Shown here: in pieces, positions 47,329-57,405 of the stretch | How positions within the stretch are numbered: position 1 is the first letter of the stretch | Layout of the letters: each line of letters begins with the position of its first letter | Assembly (NCBI GenBank): GCA_003252455.1 | Contig: QKED01000044.1 | Span: 1 to 64,000 of the forward strand | Length of the DNA: 64,000 nucleotides | Direction of reading: 5' to 3' | DNA from: Gammaproteobacteria bacterium | Lineage (GTDB): Bacteria; Pseudomonadota; Gammaproteobacteria; Thiohalomonadales; Thiohalomonadaceae | Program-made: the position numbers and the translations under genes | Notes under the pieces: model-generated | The model's input: the letters and a program-made list of their open reading frames with translations, nothing else | Told to the model about the DNA's origin: nothing | Database searches by the model: none

Positions 47329-49161
47329 ATGAAGCGCTCTCCCTTGATCCTGGCGGCCCCGCTGCTCGCCTCCCCCCTCGCCCTCCACGCCGAGACCCTC
47401 TACCTCGACCCGATCCAGGTCACCGCCAGCCGCGTGGCCCAGACCGCCGACGCCGCCCTCGCCTCGGTCACCGTCATCGAACGCGACACCATCGACCGCC
47501 TCCAGGCCCACGACCTGGCCGAACTGCTGAGTCGCAGCGTCGGCCTCACCCTGAGCAGCAACGGCGGTCCCGGCAAGGAGAGTTCTCTCTTCTTGCGCGG
47601 TAGCGAGGCAGACCACCTCCTGCTGCTGGTCGACGGTGTGCGCGTCGGCTCGGTCACCAGCGGCAAACCGGCCCTGGCCAGCCTGCCGCTCGACCAGATC
47701 GAACGCATCGAGATCGTGCGCGGCCCGCGCTCCTCACTCTACGGCTCGGAGGCCATCGGCGGCGTGGTCCAGCTCTTTACCCGTCGCGGCGGCGACGGCC
47801 TACGCCCCACCCTCTCCCTGAGCGCGGGCAGCGAGGCGAGCCGCCGCCTCACTGCCGGACTCAGCGGCGGGGATGCACAGACCTGGTATAGCCTCGCCGC
47901 CCAGAGCGAGCAGACCGACGGTCACGACGTCTACACCGCCCCAGCCACCGCCTGGAGCCCGGACGAGCCCGACGCCGACGGCTATCGGGGGCGCTCGCTC
48001 TCCCTGCGTGTGGGCCAACGCCTCGGCAAGCATGGCGAGTTGGAGCTGAGTTGGCTGCGTGGCGACGCGAAGAGCGAGTTCGACGGTGGCTACGTCAACG
48101 AATCCGAGGGGCTCGAAGAGGTGGGCGGGGTACGCCTGACCCTCGACCCCGACCCGCTCTGGCGTACCACCCTGCAACTCGGCCTCAACCGCGACGAGGT
48201 GGACTCTTACAAGGATGGCGTCTACATGAGCCGCTTCAACACCCGTCGTACCAGCGCCACCTGGCAGAACGAGTTCACCCTCGGCGAGAGCCACCTGCTG
48301 CTGGTCGGGCTCGACGAGCTGCGCGATACGGTCGACTCCGACACCGCTTACAGCGTCACCCACCGCCGCACCCACGGCGCCTTCGCCCAGTTGCAGGGGG
48401 AGTACGGCGCCACCAGCCTGCAGATGAGCCTGCGCGAGGACGACAACGACCAATTTGGTAGCGCCACCACCGGTAGCCTCGCCTGGGGCTACCGCCTGCA
48501 CGAGGGTCTGCGCCTCTCCGCCTCCGCCGGTACCGCCTACAAGGCGCCGAGCTTCAACGAGCTCTACTACCCCGGCTACGGCACCTCGACCCTGCAGCCC
48601 GAAGAGGCGCAGAGCCTGGAGTTCGGCGTCGACGGCAGCGCCCGAGGCATGAGCTGGTCACTGCACGCCTACCGTAGCGAGGTGTCACACCTCATCACCA
48701 CGGTGTGCGACGCCAGTTGGGTCTGTCGTGCGCAGAACGTGGAGCGGGCACGCCTCAGTGGGATCGAATATCAGCTCAGTCGCCTCACCGGCCCGTGGCG
48801 CTATGGCCTCGGCCTCACCCTGCAAGACCCACGCAGCCGCGGTGGTGCCAACGCGGATAAGCGCCTACCGCGCCGTGCCCAAGGCAGCCTCACCTTCGAC
48901 CTGGACTACCAGCACGAGACGTGGGACCTCGGCGCGACCCTCGCCGGCGAGGGGCGCCGCTACGACAACGCCGACAACAGCGTCGAACTCCCCGCCTATG
49001 CCACCCTCGACCTGCGTGCCCAGCAGCGACTCGGTCAGGATTGGCGCATCGGCCTGAAACTGGCTAATGTGACGGACAAGGCGTACGCCACCGCCGCCTG
49101 GTATCCTCAACCCGGTCGCCAATGGCTGCTGACCCTGGACTACCGCCCACACGGAGGTTGA
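47329..49161 (+). CDS. btuB: TonB-dependent cobalamin receptor BtuB
   Basis: 610 aa from the ATG at 47329 (AAAGGA 8 nt upstream). Signal peptide (1-~22), a TonB-box-like YLDPIQVTASRV after cleavage, the plug domain (RGSEADHLLLLVDGVRVGSV, IERIEIVRGPRSSLYGSEAIGGVVQLFTRR) and a 22-strand-type barrel ending in an aromatic-rich WLLTLDYRPHGG. It takes up B12 across the outer membrane. It follows the riboswitch, and cbiB follows without a gap. Confidence 0.95.
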   Translation: MKRSPLILAAPLLASPLALHAETLYLDPIQVTASRVAQTADAALASVTVIERDTIDRLQAHDLAELLSRSVGLTLSSNGGPGKESSLFLRGSEADHLLLLVDGVRVGSVTSGKPALASLPLDQIERIEIVRGPRSSLYGSEAIGGVVQLFTRRGGDGLRPTLSLSAGSEASRRLTAGLSGGDAQTWYSLAAQSEQTDGHDVYTAPATAWSPDEPDADGYRGRSLSLRVGQRLGKHGELELSWLRGDAKSEFDGGYVNESEGLEEVGGVRLTLDPDPLWRTTLQLGLNRDEVDSYKDGVYMSRFNTRRTSATWQNEFTLGESHLLLVGLDELRDTVDSDTAYSVTHRRTHGAFAQLQGEYGATSLQMSLREDDNDQFGSATTGSLAWGYRLHEGLRLSASAGTAYKAPSFNELYYPGYGTSTLQPEEAQSLEFGVDGSARGMSWSLHAYRSEVSHLITTVCDASWVCRAQNVERARLSGIEYQLSRLTGPWRYGLGLTLQDPRSRGGANADKRLPRRAQGSLTFDLDYQHETWDLGATLAGEGRRYDNADNSVELPAYATLDLRAQQRLGQDWRIGLKLANVTDKAYATAAWYPQPGRQWLLTLDYRPHGG

Positions 49162-50061
49162 ATGCTCACCACTGGGACCCTCTGCCTCTTGGCCGTGATC
49201 CTCGATCGCCTCTTGGGGGAGCCGCGTCGCTGGCACCCACTGGTCGGTTTCGGGCGTCTGGCGCAGCGGGTCGAGGGGCTGTGCAATCGGGGGAGACCCG
49301 CCCAGCGGGTCGCCCTCGGGGTGTTCGCCCTGCTGCTGGTGGTGGCCCCCTTCGTCGCCCTCGCCTATCTGGCCGAACAGAGCCACTACGGGGTCTGGTT
49401 CGGTCTTCTGGTACTTTATCTGGCCATCGGTCTGCACAGCCTCCAGCAACATGTGGAGGCGGTGGTGCGCGCCTTGGAACAACACGACCTGCACGGGGCC
49501 CGGGCCCAAGTGGGCAAGATCGTCTCACGCAACACCGCCGGTCTCGACGAGGTCGCCATCGCCCGTGCCGCCACCGAATCGGCCCTGGAAAACGGCAGCG
49601 ACGCCCTCTTCGCGCCACTCTTCTGGTTCGCCCTTGCCGGTGCCCCCGGCGTGGTGCTCTACCGCCTGGTCAACACCCTCGACGCCATGTGGGGCTACCG
49701 CAATACGCGCTTTCGCCACTTCGGCTGGGCCGCTGCGCGCCTCGACGACCTGCTTAACCTGATCCCCGCACGCCTCACCGCCCTCACCTACGCCCTCGCC
49801 GGGAGTACCGCCAGCGCCCTGCGCTGCTGGCTGCGTCAGGGCCACGCCTGGGAGAGCCCCAACGCCGGGCCGGTGATGGCCGCCGGTGCCGGGGCCCTGG
49901 AGGTGAGTCTCGGTGGTCCTGCCTGCTACGACATGGTGCTGCACGACCGCCCCCTACTCGGGGTCGGTAACCCACCGCACAGTCACGATATCCGCCGCGC
50001 CCTTCAGTTGGTGCAGCGCACCCTGCTCATCTGGCTCGCCATCTTGCTATTGATCCCATGA
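49162..50061 (+). CDS. cbiB: Adenosylcobinamide-phosphate synthase
   Basis: 299-aa membrane protein (CbiB/CobD family) attaching aminopropanol phosphate to adenosylcobyric acid. The beginning ILDRLLGEPRRWHPLVGFGRL and SRNTAGLDEVAIARAATESALENGSDALFAPLFWF are hallmarks; NTLDAMWGYRN is also conserved. Five hydrophobic segments. It abuts the btuB stop, with GGAGG just before. The ATG of the next gene overlaps its TGA. Confidence 0.94.
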   Translation: MLTTGTLCLLAVILDRLLGEPRRWHPLVGFGRLAQRVEGLCNRGRPAQRVALGVFALLLVVAPFVALAYLAEQSHYGVWFGLLVLYLAIGLHSLQQHVEAVVRALEQHDLHGARAQVGKIVSRNTAGLDEVAIARAATESALENGSDALFAPLFWFALAGAPGVVLYRLVNTLDAMWGYRNTRFRHFGWAAARLDDLLNLIPARLTALTYALAGSTASALRCWLRQGHAWESPNAGPVMAAGAGALEVSLGGPACYDMVLHDRPLLGVGNPPHSHDIRRALQLVQRTLLIWLAILLLIP

Positions 50062-51083
50062 CGCAGCCCCCCGCACCCCAACACGGAGGCCGCCTGCGCC
50101 GCGCCGCCGCCGAGTACGCTCTGCCGCTGGAGGGGTGGCTCGACCTCTCCACCGGGGTCAATCCGCGCCACTACCCGCAGTTGGCCGATCTCTCGCCCGC
50201 GCTCTGGCAGCGTCTGCCCGAGGAGGAGGACGGCCTCGCCGCCCTCGCTGCGCAGCACTACGGCGCGCCCCACGCCCTGCCCTTGGCGGGTTCGCAGGCG
50301 GCGATCCAGATACTGCCGCTCTTACGCCCCACCGCGCGCGTGGGCATCGTCACCCCCGGCTACGCCGAACACCGCCACGCCTGGGACCGACGTGGCCACT
50401 CTGTAGTGGCGCTGGCCCCAGAGCCGCGTGCCATCGAGGCGGCCCTAGAGCGCCTCGACGTGCTGCTGGTGATCAACCCCAACAACCCTACCGGCCACCA
50501 CTTTTTGCCTGAAACCCTCCTAACCTGGCACGCCCGGCTCGCTACACGTGGGGGCTGGCTCATCGTGGATGAGGCCTTCCTCGACGCCACGCCGACCCTG
50601 AGCCTCGCCCCCTATACGGCGCGTGCAGGGCTGATGGTGTTGCGCTCACTCGGGAAGTTCTACGGCCTGGCGGGGGCGCGGGTCGGCTTCCTCCTCGCCG
50701 CGCCCGAATGCCTGGCGCAAGCGGCCTACGAGCTGGGCCCATGGTGCCTGGCAGGTCCGGCACGCGAGGTGGCCAGGCGCGCCCTCGACGACAGCGCCTG
50801 GCAGCACGCCAATCGTGAATGGCTGATGCGCGCGCGCGCGCGCCTGGTACGGTCGCTGACGCACAACGGCCTCACCCCCGCCGGACACTGCGCGCTGTTT
50901 GCCTGGGTACCGCACCCGCAGGCGGCGAGGCTGCACCGGGCCTTGGCACAGCGGGCGATCCTCACCCGCCTATACACGACCCCCTCGGGGCTACGCTTTG
51001 GCCTACCGGGTGCCGAGGCCGAGTGGCAGCGTCTCGATCAGGCCTTGGCACATGTCACTCAGGGGGGCGGGGTATGCGCCTGA
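50058..51083 (+). CDS. cobD: Threonine-phosphate decarboxylase, CobD/CobC type
   Basis: 341-aa fold-type I PLP enzyme producing aminopropanol phosphate for CbiB. It begins HGGRLRRAAAEYALPLEGWLDLSTGVNPRHYP, typical of CobC/CobD. VINPNNPTGHHF and the PLP lysine in RSLGKFYGLAGARVGF are present. Gene order with cbiB supports the role. Its 3' end overlaps btuF by 10 bp. Confidence 0.93.
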   Translation: MTQPPAPQHGGRLRRAAAEYALPLEGWLDLSTGVNPRHYPQLADLSPALWQRLPEEEDGLAALAAQHYGAPHALPLAGSQAAIQILPLLRPTARVGIVTPGYAEHRHAWDRRGHSVVALAPEPRAIEAALERLDVLLVINPNNPTGHHFLPETLLTWHARLATRGGWLIVDEAFLDATPTLSLAPYTARAGLMVLRSLGKFYGLAGARVGFLLAAPECLAQAAYELGPWCLAGPAREVARRALDDSAWQHANREWLMRARARLVRSLTHNGLTPAGHCALFAWVPHPQAARLHRALAQRAILTRLYTTPSGLRFGLPGAEAEWQRLDQALAHVTQGGGVCA

Positions 51084-51952
51084 CCCTGTGCATCGGACTC
51101 TGGCTACTGCTGGGTCTGGCCCAGGCCCAGGTCGAGGTGGTGGACGACACCGGTCGGGTCGTGCGCCTCGACACCCCGGCACGACGCATCGTCGCCCTCG
51201 CCCCGCACCTCACCGAGCTGCTCTTCGCCGCTGGTGCAGGTGACGCACTGGTCGGGGTGAGCGACTACAGCAACTATCCGCCAAGGGCCCAAGGGTTGCC
51301 GAGCCTCGGCAGCTACCAGCGCATCGACCTGGAGGCGCTGCTCGCCGCGGCACCCGACCTGGTGGTGGTGTGGGGCGAGGGTAACGGCGCAGCCCAGATC
51401 GATCACCTGCGCGACCTCGGTCTGCCGGTCTACGTCAATCAGCCCCACGACCTGGCGGGGATCGCGCAGACCCTCCGTCGCCTCGGGCGCTTGACCGGCA
51501 CCGAGACGCTCGCCGACGCCCAGGCCGACGCCTTCCTCGCGCGCCTGCGGGCGCTGGAGAGCCGCTACGCTACGCGCCCGCCCCTGCGCCTCTTCTATCA
51601 AATCTGGGACAACCCGCTGATGAGCATCGGCAACGACGCCCTGGTGGCACAGGTCTTTCCCCTGTGTGGGGCGATCAACATCTTTGCCGACCTCGGCGGC
51701 GGTGCCCCCATGGTGAGCCGGGAGGCGGTGCTGGTCGCCGACCCCGAGGTGATCCTCGCCAGCGGCATGGCCGAGGAGCGTCCCGAGTGGCTCGACGCCT
51801 GGCGCGACTGGCCGGAGCTGAACGCGGTCTCTCACCACCGCCTTCTGTTCATCCACCCGGACCTGCTGCAGCGTCCGACCCCACGCCTGCTCGATGGGGC
51901 CGAACAGCTCTGTCGCAGCCTGGAGGGGTATCGTCAGGAGGCCGTGCCGTGA
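51074..51952 (+). CDS. btuF: Cobalamin-binding periplasmic protein BtuF
   Basis: 292 aa from the ATG at 51074. Signal peptide (1-~18, ending AQA) and the BtuF/FhuD-type helical backbone fold: [51 protein letters not shown], and [17 protein letters not shown]. It would deliver corrinoids to BtuCD, but no btuC or btuD is in the operon. It overlaps cobD (10 bp) and cobQ (GTGA). Confidence 0.92.
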   Translation: MRLTLCIGLWLLLGLAQAQVEVVDDTGRVVRLDTPARRIVALAPHLTELLFAAGAGDALVGVSDYSNYPPRAQGLPSLGSYQRIDLEALLAAAPDLVVVWGEGNGAAQIDHLRDLGLPVYVNQPHDLAGIAQTLRRLGRLTGTETLADAQADAFLARLRALESRYATRPPLRLFYQIWDNPLMSIGNDALVAQVFPLCGAINIFADLGGGAPMVSREAVLVADPEVILASGMAEERPEWLDAWRDWPELNAVSHHRLLFIHPDLLQRPTPRLLDGAEQLCRSLEGYRQEAVP

Positions 51953-53457
51953 GCGCACGCCTGTTGATGGTCCAGGGCACCACCTCCGATGCCGGCAAGA
52001 GCGCACTGTGCATCGGTCTCTGTCGCCTCTTCGCCCGTCACGGCGTCGACGTGGCGCCCTTCAAGCCGCAGAACATGGCCCTCAACAGTGCGGTGGGGGT
52101 CGATGGCGGCGAGCTGGGGCGCGCCCAGGCGGAGCAGGCACGCGCCTGTGGCCTCCCGCCCCACTCCGACATGAACCCAGTACTGCTCAAGCCCAACTCC
52201 GACCAGGGGGCACAGGTGATCATCCGGGGTCACGCTATCGGTGAGATGCAGGCGGTCGCCTACCACGACTACAAGCGTATCGCCCGCGAGGCGGTGCTCG
52301 ACGCCTGTGCCACCCTGCGTGCGCGCCACGCCCTGCTGGTGGTCGAGGGGGCCGGATCCCCCGCCGAGATCAACCTGCGTGCGGGCGATATCGCCAACAT
52401 GGGCTTCGCCGAGGCGGTGGACGCGCCGGTGTTGCTCATCGCCGACATCGACCGGGGCGGGGTCTTCGCCCACCTGGTCGGTACCCTAGCGCTGCTCACC
52501 CCGAGTGAACAGGCGCGGGTAAAGGGGTTCGTGATCAACCGCTTTCGTGGTGACTTGAGCCTGTTGCGTCCGGGGCTCGACTGGTTGGAACGGGAGACCG
52601 GGCGACCGGTGTTCGGCGTGCTCCCCTACCTGCACGGCCTGGGGCTCGCCGCCGAGGACGCCATCGCTACGGCCGCACCCGCGCACCAGGCGGCCGAGCG
52701 GCTGCGTGTGGTCGTGCCGGTGCTGCCGCGCATCAGTAATCACACCGACTTTGACCCCTTGCGCGCCCACCCGCAGGTGCAGTTCACCTACGTCGGGCCT
52801 GGTGCGACACCGCCGGCGGCCGACCTGGTGATCCTCCCTGGGAGCAAGAGCGTCCGCGCCGATCTTGCCTGGCTGCGCGACCAGGGTTGGGAGCCCTACC
52901 TGCAACGCCACCTGCGCTACGGGGGCAAGGTATTGGGCATCTGTGGTGGTTTGCAGATGCTCGGCACGGTGCTGCACGACCCGGATGGGCTGGAGGGGCC
53001 CGCCGGCAGCGCCGCAGGCCTCGGCCTGTTCGACTACGCCACCACCCTCGCCCCCGGCAAGGTGCTCAAGAATCGGCACGCCACCCTGAGTCTGGAGGCG
53101 GCCCCGGTCATCGGTTATGAGATCCACGCCGGGCGAACCCGAGGCCCTGCCCTCGACACCCCCTTCGCGCGACTGGAGGATGGGAGCTCGGAGGGCGCCC
53201 TCAGTGCCGACGGACAGCTCGCCGCCACCTACCTGCACGGGCTCTTCGACACCCCCCAGGCGACCACCGCCCTATTGCGCTGGGCCGGGCTCGTCGAGCC
53301 CGAGGGGTACGACCACCACGCCTATCTGGATGGGCAGATCGAGCGCATGGCCGACGCCTGTGCCACCCACCTCGACCTGGAGCGATTGGCGACCGCCTTC
53401 GACCTACCGTCGACGTTCGTGCCTCCATCCAGCCATCCACGTGGCCATTCGGATTGA
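51949..53457 (+). CDS. cobQ: Cobyric acid synthase
   Basis: 502 aa from the GTG at 51949, which overlaps the btuF TGA. The N-terminal ATP-dependent domain starts [23 protein letters not shown] (P-loop variant) with [13 protein letters not shown]. The C-terminal class I-type glutaminase has the nucleophile in [14 protein letters not shown] and the triad His in ATYLHGLFD. It amidates cobyrinic acid diamide to cobyric acid. Needed only if the cell makes or salvages early corrinoids; the corrin-ring genes are not here. Confidence 0.95.
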   Translation: MSARLLMVQGTTSDAGKSALCIGLCRLFARHGVDVAPFKPQNMALNSAVGVDGGELGRAQAEQARACGLPPHSDMNPVLLKPNSDQGAQVIIRGHAIGEMQAVAYHDYKRIAREAVLDACATLRARHALLVVEGAGSPAEINLRAGDIANMGFAEAVDAPVLLIADIDRGGVFAHLVGTLALLTPSEQARVKGFVINRFRGDLSLLRPGLDWLERETGRPVFGVLPYLHGLGLAAEDAIATAAPAHQAAERLRVVVPVLPRISNHTDFDPLRAHPQVQFTYVGPGATPPAADLVILPGSKSVRADLAWLRDQGWEPYLQRHLRYGGKVLGICGGLQMLGTVLHDPDGLEGPAGSAAGLGLFDYATTLAPGKVLKNRHATLSLEAAPVIGYEIHAGRTRGPALDTPFARLEDGSSEGALSADGQLAATYLHGLFDTPQATTALLRWAGLVEPEGYDHHAYLDGQIERMADACATHLDLERLATAFDLPSTFVPPSSHPRGHSD

Positions 53458-53490
53458 TCCTGTTATTTTGTACCGACACACGATAAACAT

Positions 53491-54015
53491 ATGATTGAAC
53501 TCATCTTGGGCGGCGTTAAATCGGGCAAATCTCGCCACGCCGAAGGGCGTGCGCAGACCAGTGGCCTGGAGGTGTGCTACATCGCCACCGCCGAACCCCG
53601 GGACGCCGAGATGGCGGCACGCATCGCCACCCACCGCGCCCGCCGCCCTGCCGCGTGGCAGACCCTGGAGTGCCCCATCGCCCTGACCGAACTGCTGCGT
53701 GAACAGGCCGCACCGGGTCGACTGCTGCTAGTGGAGTGCCTCACCCTCTGGCTCACCAATCTGCTGTGTGCCGAGGATGGTGACCTGCTCGCTCACGAGC
53801 GCGACAGCTTGCTCGCCACCCTCCCCGGGCTACCCGGAAGGGTCATCTTGGTGAGTAACGAGACCGGGCTCGGTGTCATCCCCCTGGGTGAGTTGAGTCG
53901 GCGCTATTGTGACGAGGCGGGCGCCCTGCACCAGCAACTCGCCGCCCTGGCCGACCAGGTGACCCTGGTGGTGGCCGGTCTCCCCCTGTCGCTCAAAGGA
54001 GCCGCCCATGCCTGA
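53491..54015 (+). CDS. cobU: Adenosylcobinamide kinase/guanylyltransferase
   Basis: 174 aa. P-loop [12 protein letters not shown] at 8-19; [23 protein letters not shown] with the guanylylated His; [12 protein letters not shown]; and [11 protein letters not shown]. It phosphorylates cobinamide and activates it as GDP-cobinamide for CobS. A short AT-rich gap (33 bp) follows cobQ. It overlaps cobT by 8 bp. Confidence 0.95.
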   Translation: MIELILGGVKSGKSRHAEGRAQTSGLEVCYIATAEPRDAEMAARIATHRARRPAAWQTLECPIALTELLREQAAPGRLLLVECLTLWLTNLLCAEDGDLLAHERDSLLATLPGLPGRVILVSNETGLGVIPLGELSRRYCDEAGALHQQLAALADQVTLVVAGLPLSLKGAAHA

Positions 54016-55060
54016 TTGGATCCACCACCCCTGCCCCCCGCTCGATCGCGCCAGCGAGGCCGCCGCCCTGGCCCGCCAGGGAGAGCTGACGAAACCGCCC
54101 GGCGCCCTCGGCCGATTGGAGCAGTTGGCGGTACGCTTGGCCGCCCAGCAGGGGCGCCTCAAACCCCGTGTCGAGCGGGTCTGCATCACGGTGTTCGCCG
54201 CCGACCACGGCATCGCCGCGCGCGGGGTGAGCGCCTTTCCACAGGCAGTCACCGCCGAGATGGTGCGAAACTTCGCCCGTGGCGGTGCGGCCATCAATGT
54301 GCTCGCTCGGCAGCTCGGTGCGACGCTGGAGGTCGTCAACCTCGGCACGGTCACCCCCATCGGGCCGTTGGCGCAGGTGGTCGATGCCACCATCGCCCCC
54401 GGCTGTGGCGACATCGGCCTCGGCCCCGCCATGCAGGTGCCACAGTTCGCGGCCGCACTGCAGGCGGGCCGCGCAGCGGTCGAGCGTGCCCTGGCGGCGG
54501 GGACCGAGCTGTTCATCGCCGGAGAGATGGGCATCGGCAACACCACCGCCGCCGCCGCCCTCGGTGCGGCACTGCTCGACCTGCCCGCCGCCGCCCTGGT
54601 CGGCCCGGGTACCGGGCTCGACGCCGACGGGGTGGTCCACAAGTGCCGTCTCATCGAGGGAGCACTCGCCCTCCATGCCTCGGCGCGTGACCCGTTGGAG
54701 CAGTTGCGACGGCTCAGTGGCTTCGAGCTGGCCGCCCTGACCGGCGCCTACCTGCACGCCGCACAGCGTGGGCTGCCGGTGCTGGTGGATGGCTTTATCT
54801 GCTCGGTCGCGGCGCTGGCCGCGGTACGCATTCAACCGGCGGTAAGCGATTGGTTGCACCTGAGCCACGCCTCGGCCGAGCCGGGCCATGCGGCCATCTG
54901 CACCGCACTCGGTCTCACCCCACTGCTCGACCTGGGCCTGAGACTCGGCGAGGGGAGTGGTGCCGCGCTGGCCCTGCCGCTGCTGCGCCTCGCCTGCGAC
55001 CTGCATGGTCAGATGGCCACCTTCGCCGAGGCGCAGGTGAGTGATCGGCAGCCGGTTTAG
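54008..55060 (+). CDS. cobT: Nicotinate-nucleotide-dimethylbenzimidazole phosphoribosyltransferase
   Basis: 350 aa making alpha-ribazole phosphate, the lower-ligand precursor. [73 protein letters not shown] and the catalytic Glu in [14 protein letters not shown] are all in place. It is translationally coupled to cobU. Confidence 0.96.
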   Translation: MPDWIHHPCPPLDRASEAAALARQGELTKPPGALGRLEQLAVRLAAQQGRLKPRVERVCITVFAADHGIAARGVSAFPQAVTAEMVRNFARGGAAINVLARQLGATLEVVNLGTVTPIGPLAQVVDATIAPGCGDIGLGPAMQVPQFAAALQAGRAAVERALAAGTELFIAGEMGIGNTTAAAALGAALLDLPAAALVGPGTGLDADGVVHKCRLIEGALALHASARDPLEQLRRLSGFELAALTGAYLHAAQRGLPVLVDGFICSVAALAAVRIQPAVSDWLHLSHASAEPGHAAICTALGLTPLLDLGLRLGEGSGAALALPLLRLACDLHGQMATFAEAQVSDRQPV

Positions 55061-55075
55061 CCACGGGTCCGACAC

Positions 55076-55792
55076 GTGTACACGCCCCTGCTGATCGCCC
55101 TGCAACTGCTCACACGTCTGCCGGTCGGCCTTCCGGGCCCGCCGAGTGCACAGGAGAGTGGCCGCTCGCTGCTCTACTACCCGGTGGTCGGCCTGCTCAT
55201 CGGCGGCCTGCTCTGGGGGCTGGGCCACCTGCTGCAGTCGAGCCCGCCCGAGCTGGCGGCGGCCCTGATCCTGCTCGTCTGGGTGATGCTCACCGGTGCC
55301 CTGCACCTGGACGGCTTGGCCGATTGTGCCGACGCCTGGCTCGGTGGCCACGGTGACCGTGAGCGCACCCTGGCGATCCTCAAGGACCCCGCCTCGGGCC
55401 CCGCCGGGGTCGTCGCGCTTACCCTGCTGCTACTGCTCAAGTGGAGTGCCTTGCTGGCCCTGTTCGATACGGGGGTGTGGCTACTGTGGGCCGCCCTGGC
55501 CGGGCGCCTGGGGCTGGTGTGGCTCTTTCTCACCACCCCCTATGTGCGTGTCGGCGGGCTCGGTGCGCAGCTGGTGGCGGCGCTGCCGCGCCGTGCGGCG
55601 TGGGTGGTGGCCTGGGCGGGGTTGGTGGTGCTACTCGTGGGGGCGGGCCCGGGGGTTGTGCTCGCCTGCGCTCTGATGTTCTACCTGCTGCGGCACCTGT
55701 TGCTGCAACGTCTCGGCGGCACCACGGGGGATGGTGCCGGGGCGCTGGTCGAGCTGCTGGAGGCGGCGGTGCTGGTCGCCGCCGCGCTCTAG
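55076..55792 (+). CDS. cobS: Adenosylcobinamide-GDP ribazoletransferase
   Basis: 238-aa inner-membrane enzyme joining GDP-cobinamide and alpha-ribazole (phosphate). Translation starts at the GTG at 55076. About six hydrophobic segments. Metal-binding signature HLDGLADCADAWLGG, then ERTLAILKDPASGPAGVVAL. The stop (55790-55792) directly abuts the stop of the next, convergent gene, so there is no room for a terminator. Confidence 0.94.
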   Translation: MYTPLLIALQLLTRLPVGLPGPPSAQESGRSLLYYPVVGLLIGGLLWGLGHLLQSSPPELAAALILLVWVMLTGALHLDGLADCADAWLGGHGDRERTLAILKDPASGPAGVVALTLLLLLKWSALLALFDTGVWLLWAALAGRLGLVWLFLTTPYVRVGGLGAQLVAALPRRAAWVVAWAGLVVLLVGAGPGVVLACALMFYLLRHLLLQRLGGTTGDGAGALVELLEAAVLVAAAL

Positions 55793-56698
55793 TCACGCCC
55801 CCATCAGGGCCTTGGTGAAGCTCACCGACGGCGGGGTGGGCAGCTCCTTGAACACCACGATCGCATCGTTGAACCACTGTACGAAGCGGTCGGCGTGGTG
55901 GCCGCTGCCGATGGGGTACTGGCGCATCTTCCAGCGATTCTCTTCACCCTCCTGGTAGTAGATGCCGCCAGCGTTGTAGGCACACGCCACCTTGGGCGGG
56001 TCGAAGTGGCTCTTGTCCCACTGCTGGGCGATATAGGCGGCACCGGCGTGGATGGCGTTCTCCGGCTCGCGCAGCCAGGCACGGTCCACCGCCGGGTCGC
56101 CCACCGCCGCGCGCGCGGTGGAGATGAGGGTCTGGGTCAGGCCCACGGAGACACGGTCCGGGGTGCGCTGGTCGCTGATGTATCCGGGCTCCTCGCGGGT
56201 CGCCTCTGGGTTGCCACCACTCTCGGTGCAGATGGTGGCGACGATCAGCTCGGCGGGCACCTCCAGCATCTTCGACACCTTGTCGATGGCCGGGCCGAAC
56301 TGGCTCCACACACGCCGTACGGTGAGCGGTTGGCCGCCGGTCCCCTGGGGGGCGGCGCCGTCGATGTGCAACCCTGCATTGCTCAGGTACCAGCGCACAC
56401 TGTCGCGGTAGGTGTGCTCCCGCGCGAGTTCATCGAGCACCTGCTCCAGCTTGCCCTTGCCCCCGCTGCCGCGCTGCTCGAAGAGCCGCTGCCAGGTGTA
56501 CATGCCGACGATACCGTCCACATCGAGGCCGTTTTGTTGCTGATAGCGACGCACGGCGCTATCGGTCTGCACGCCGTAAATGCCATCCACCTGGCCCAAC
56601 TCGGAGAAGCCGAGCGCCTCCAGGCGCTGCTGCAGCTCGATCACATCCTCGCCGCGTACGAGGGGAAACTGGTACTTGAGTACGCGTGTATAGGCCAT
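55793..56698 (-). CDS. Peptidoglycan-binding protein with lysozyme-like (SLT) domain
   Basis: 301 aa, no signal peptide visible. PG_binding_1 domain at about 10-72 (LQQRLEALGFSELGQVDGIYGVQTDSAVRRYQQQNGLDVDGIVG). A lysozyme-like domain covers about 130-285, with the likely catalytic Glu in IVATICTESGGNPEA, then GLTQTLISTA, AIHAGAAYIAQQW and AYNAGGIYY, as in lytic transglycosylases. Lack of a signal peptide suggests release by a dedicated route, as for endolysins. Last gene of a three-gene unit with the 56710 and 57402 genes. Confidence 0.85.
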   Translation of the reverse strand: MAYTRVLKYQFPLVRGEDVIELQQRLEALGFSELGQVDGIYGVQTDSAVRRYQQQNGLDVDGIVGMYTWQRLFEQRGSGGKGKLEQVLDELAREHTYRDSVRWYLSNAGLHIDGAAPQGTGGQPLTVRRVWSQFGPAIDKVSKMLEVPAELIVATICTESGGNPEATREEPGYISDQRTPDRVSVGLTQTLISTARAAVGDPAVDRAWLREPENAIHAGAAYIAQQWDKSHFDPPKVACAYNAGGIYYQEGEENRWKMRQYPIGSGHHADRFVQWFNDAIVVFKELPTPPSVSFTKALMGA

Positions 56699-56709
56699 GG
56701 GTTAGCTCC

Positions 56710-57405
56710 TTAACGGCTGGCGCAGGCGGGGTTGGAGAGCAGCAGTTGGATGTCACCGTCGAGGCGGTTGTAGGCACCCACGTAGTCACCCGCGGTGGGC
56801 TCTGCGGCGTTGAGCTGGGCCCTGGCGGCGGCGATGGCGAGACAGGCGCTGGACGGATCGGCGCCGAAGAGACCGGCGCGCGACTGCTTCACCTGGGCCG
56901 AGACGTGGTACCAGGTGGCCATCACATCCCCGGGGTGACGCTTGAGGTAGCCCTCGGCGACACCGGCCAACTCGTCGGCAAAGGCGGCGGCGCGCTCACC
57001 CTTGCTCTGCTCGCCCAGGCAGCGTACCGACTGCATCAACCCCTCGTAGCTGGCCGACTCGTGCAGGTCGACCACACCACTCCACTGCTGAATCTGTTGT
57101 GTGGCACTGCTCAGCTCTGCCCGCGCCTTGGCCAACTGCTCACCATCGGCCAGTTGGCAGTCACCGCCCTGGACAAAGGCGAGCTTGAGGTGGGCATGCC
57201 CCTTGATCAGGTGTGCCTTGGCGCAGCCATCGGCACTGGGTGCGCAATCCACCTCCAGCTTCGCCACCCGTAGGTAATCGCCCGCGGCGTAGGCACTCTG
57301 CAATTGGCTCAGGTCGTAGGTCGAGGAGGCGTTCGAGATCGGGTTGGAGACGCAGCCGACCAGCAGCGTGGCGGCCAGCGCGAGGGCGTGGATGGGGTGC
57401 TTCAT
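56710..57405 (-). CDS. Predicted lipoprotein of unknown function
   Basis: 231 aa from the ATG at 57405 (ATGA overlap with the membrane protein stop). A lipoprotein signal LALAATLLVGC puts the acylated Cys at residue 18. The rest is helical with paired cysteines (CAPSADGC, GDC, RCLGEQ, SACLA, NPAC) and resembles a TPR-like repeat protein. I do not recognise the family. Co-translation with the membrane protein implies a shared complex. Confidence 0.75.
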   Translation of the reverse strand: MKHPIHALALAATLLVGCVSNPISNASSTYDLSQLQSAYAAGDYLRVAKLEVDCAPSADGCAKAHLIKGHAHLKLAFVQGGDCQLADGEQLAKARAELSSATQQIQQWSGVVDLHESASYEGLMQSVRCLGEQSKGERAAAFADELAGVAEGYLKRHPGDVMATWYHVSAQVKQSRAGLFGADPSSACLAIAAARAQLNAAEPTAGDYVGAYNRLDGDIQLLLSNPACASR

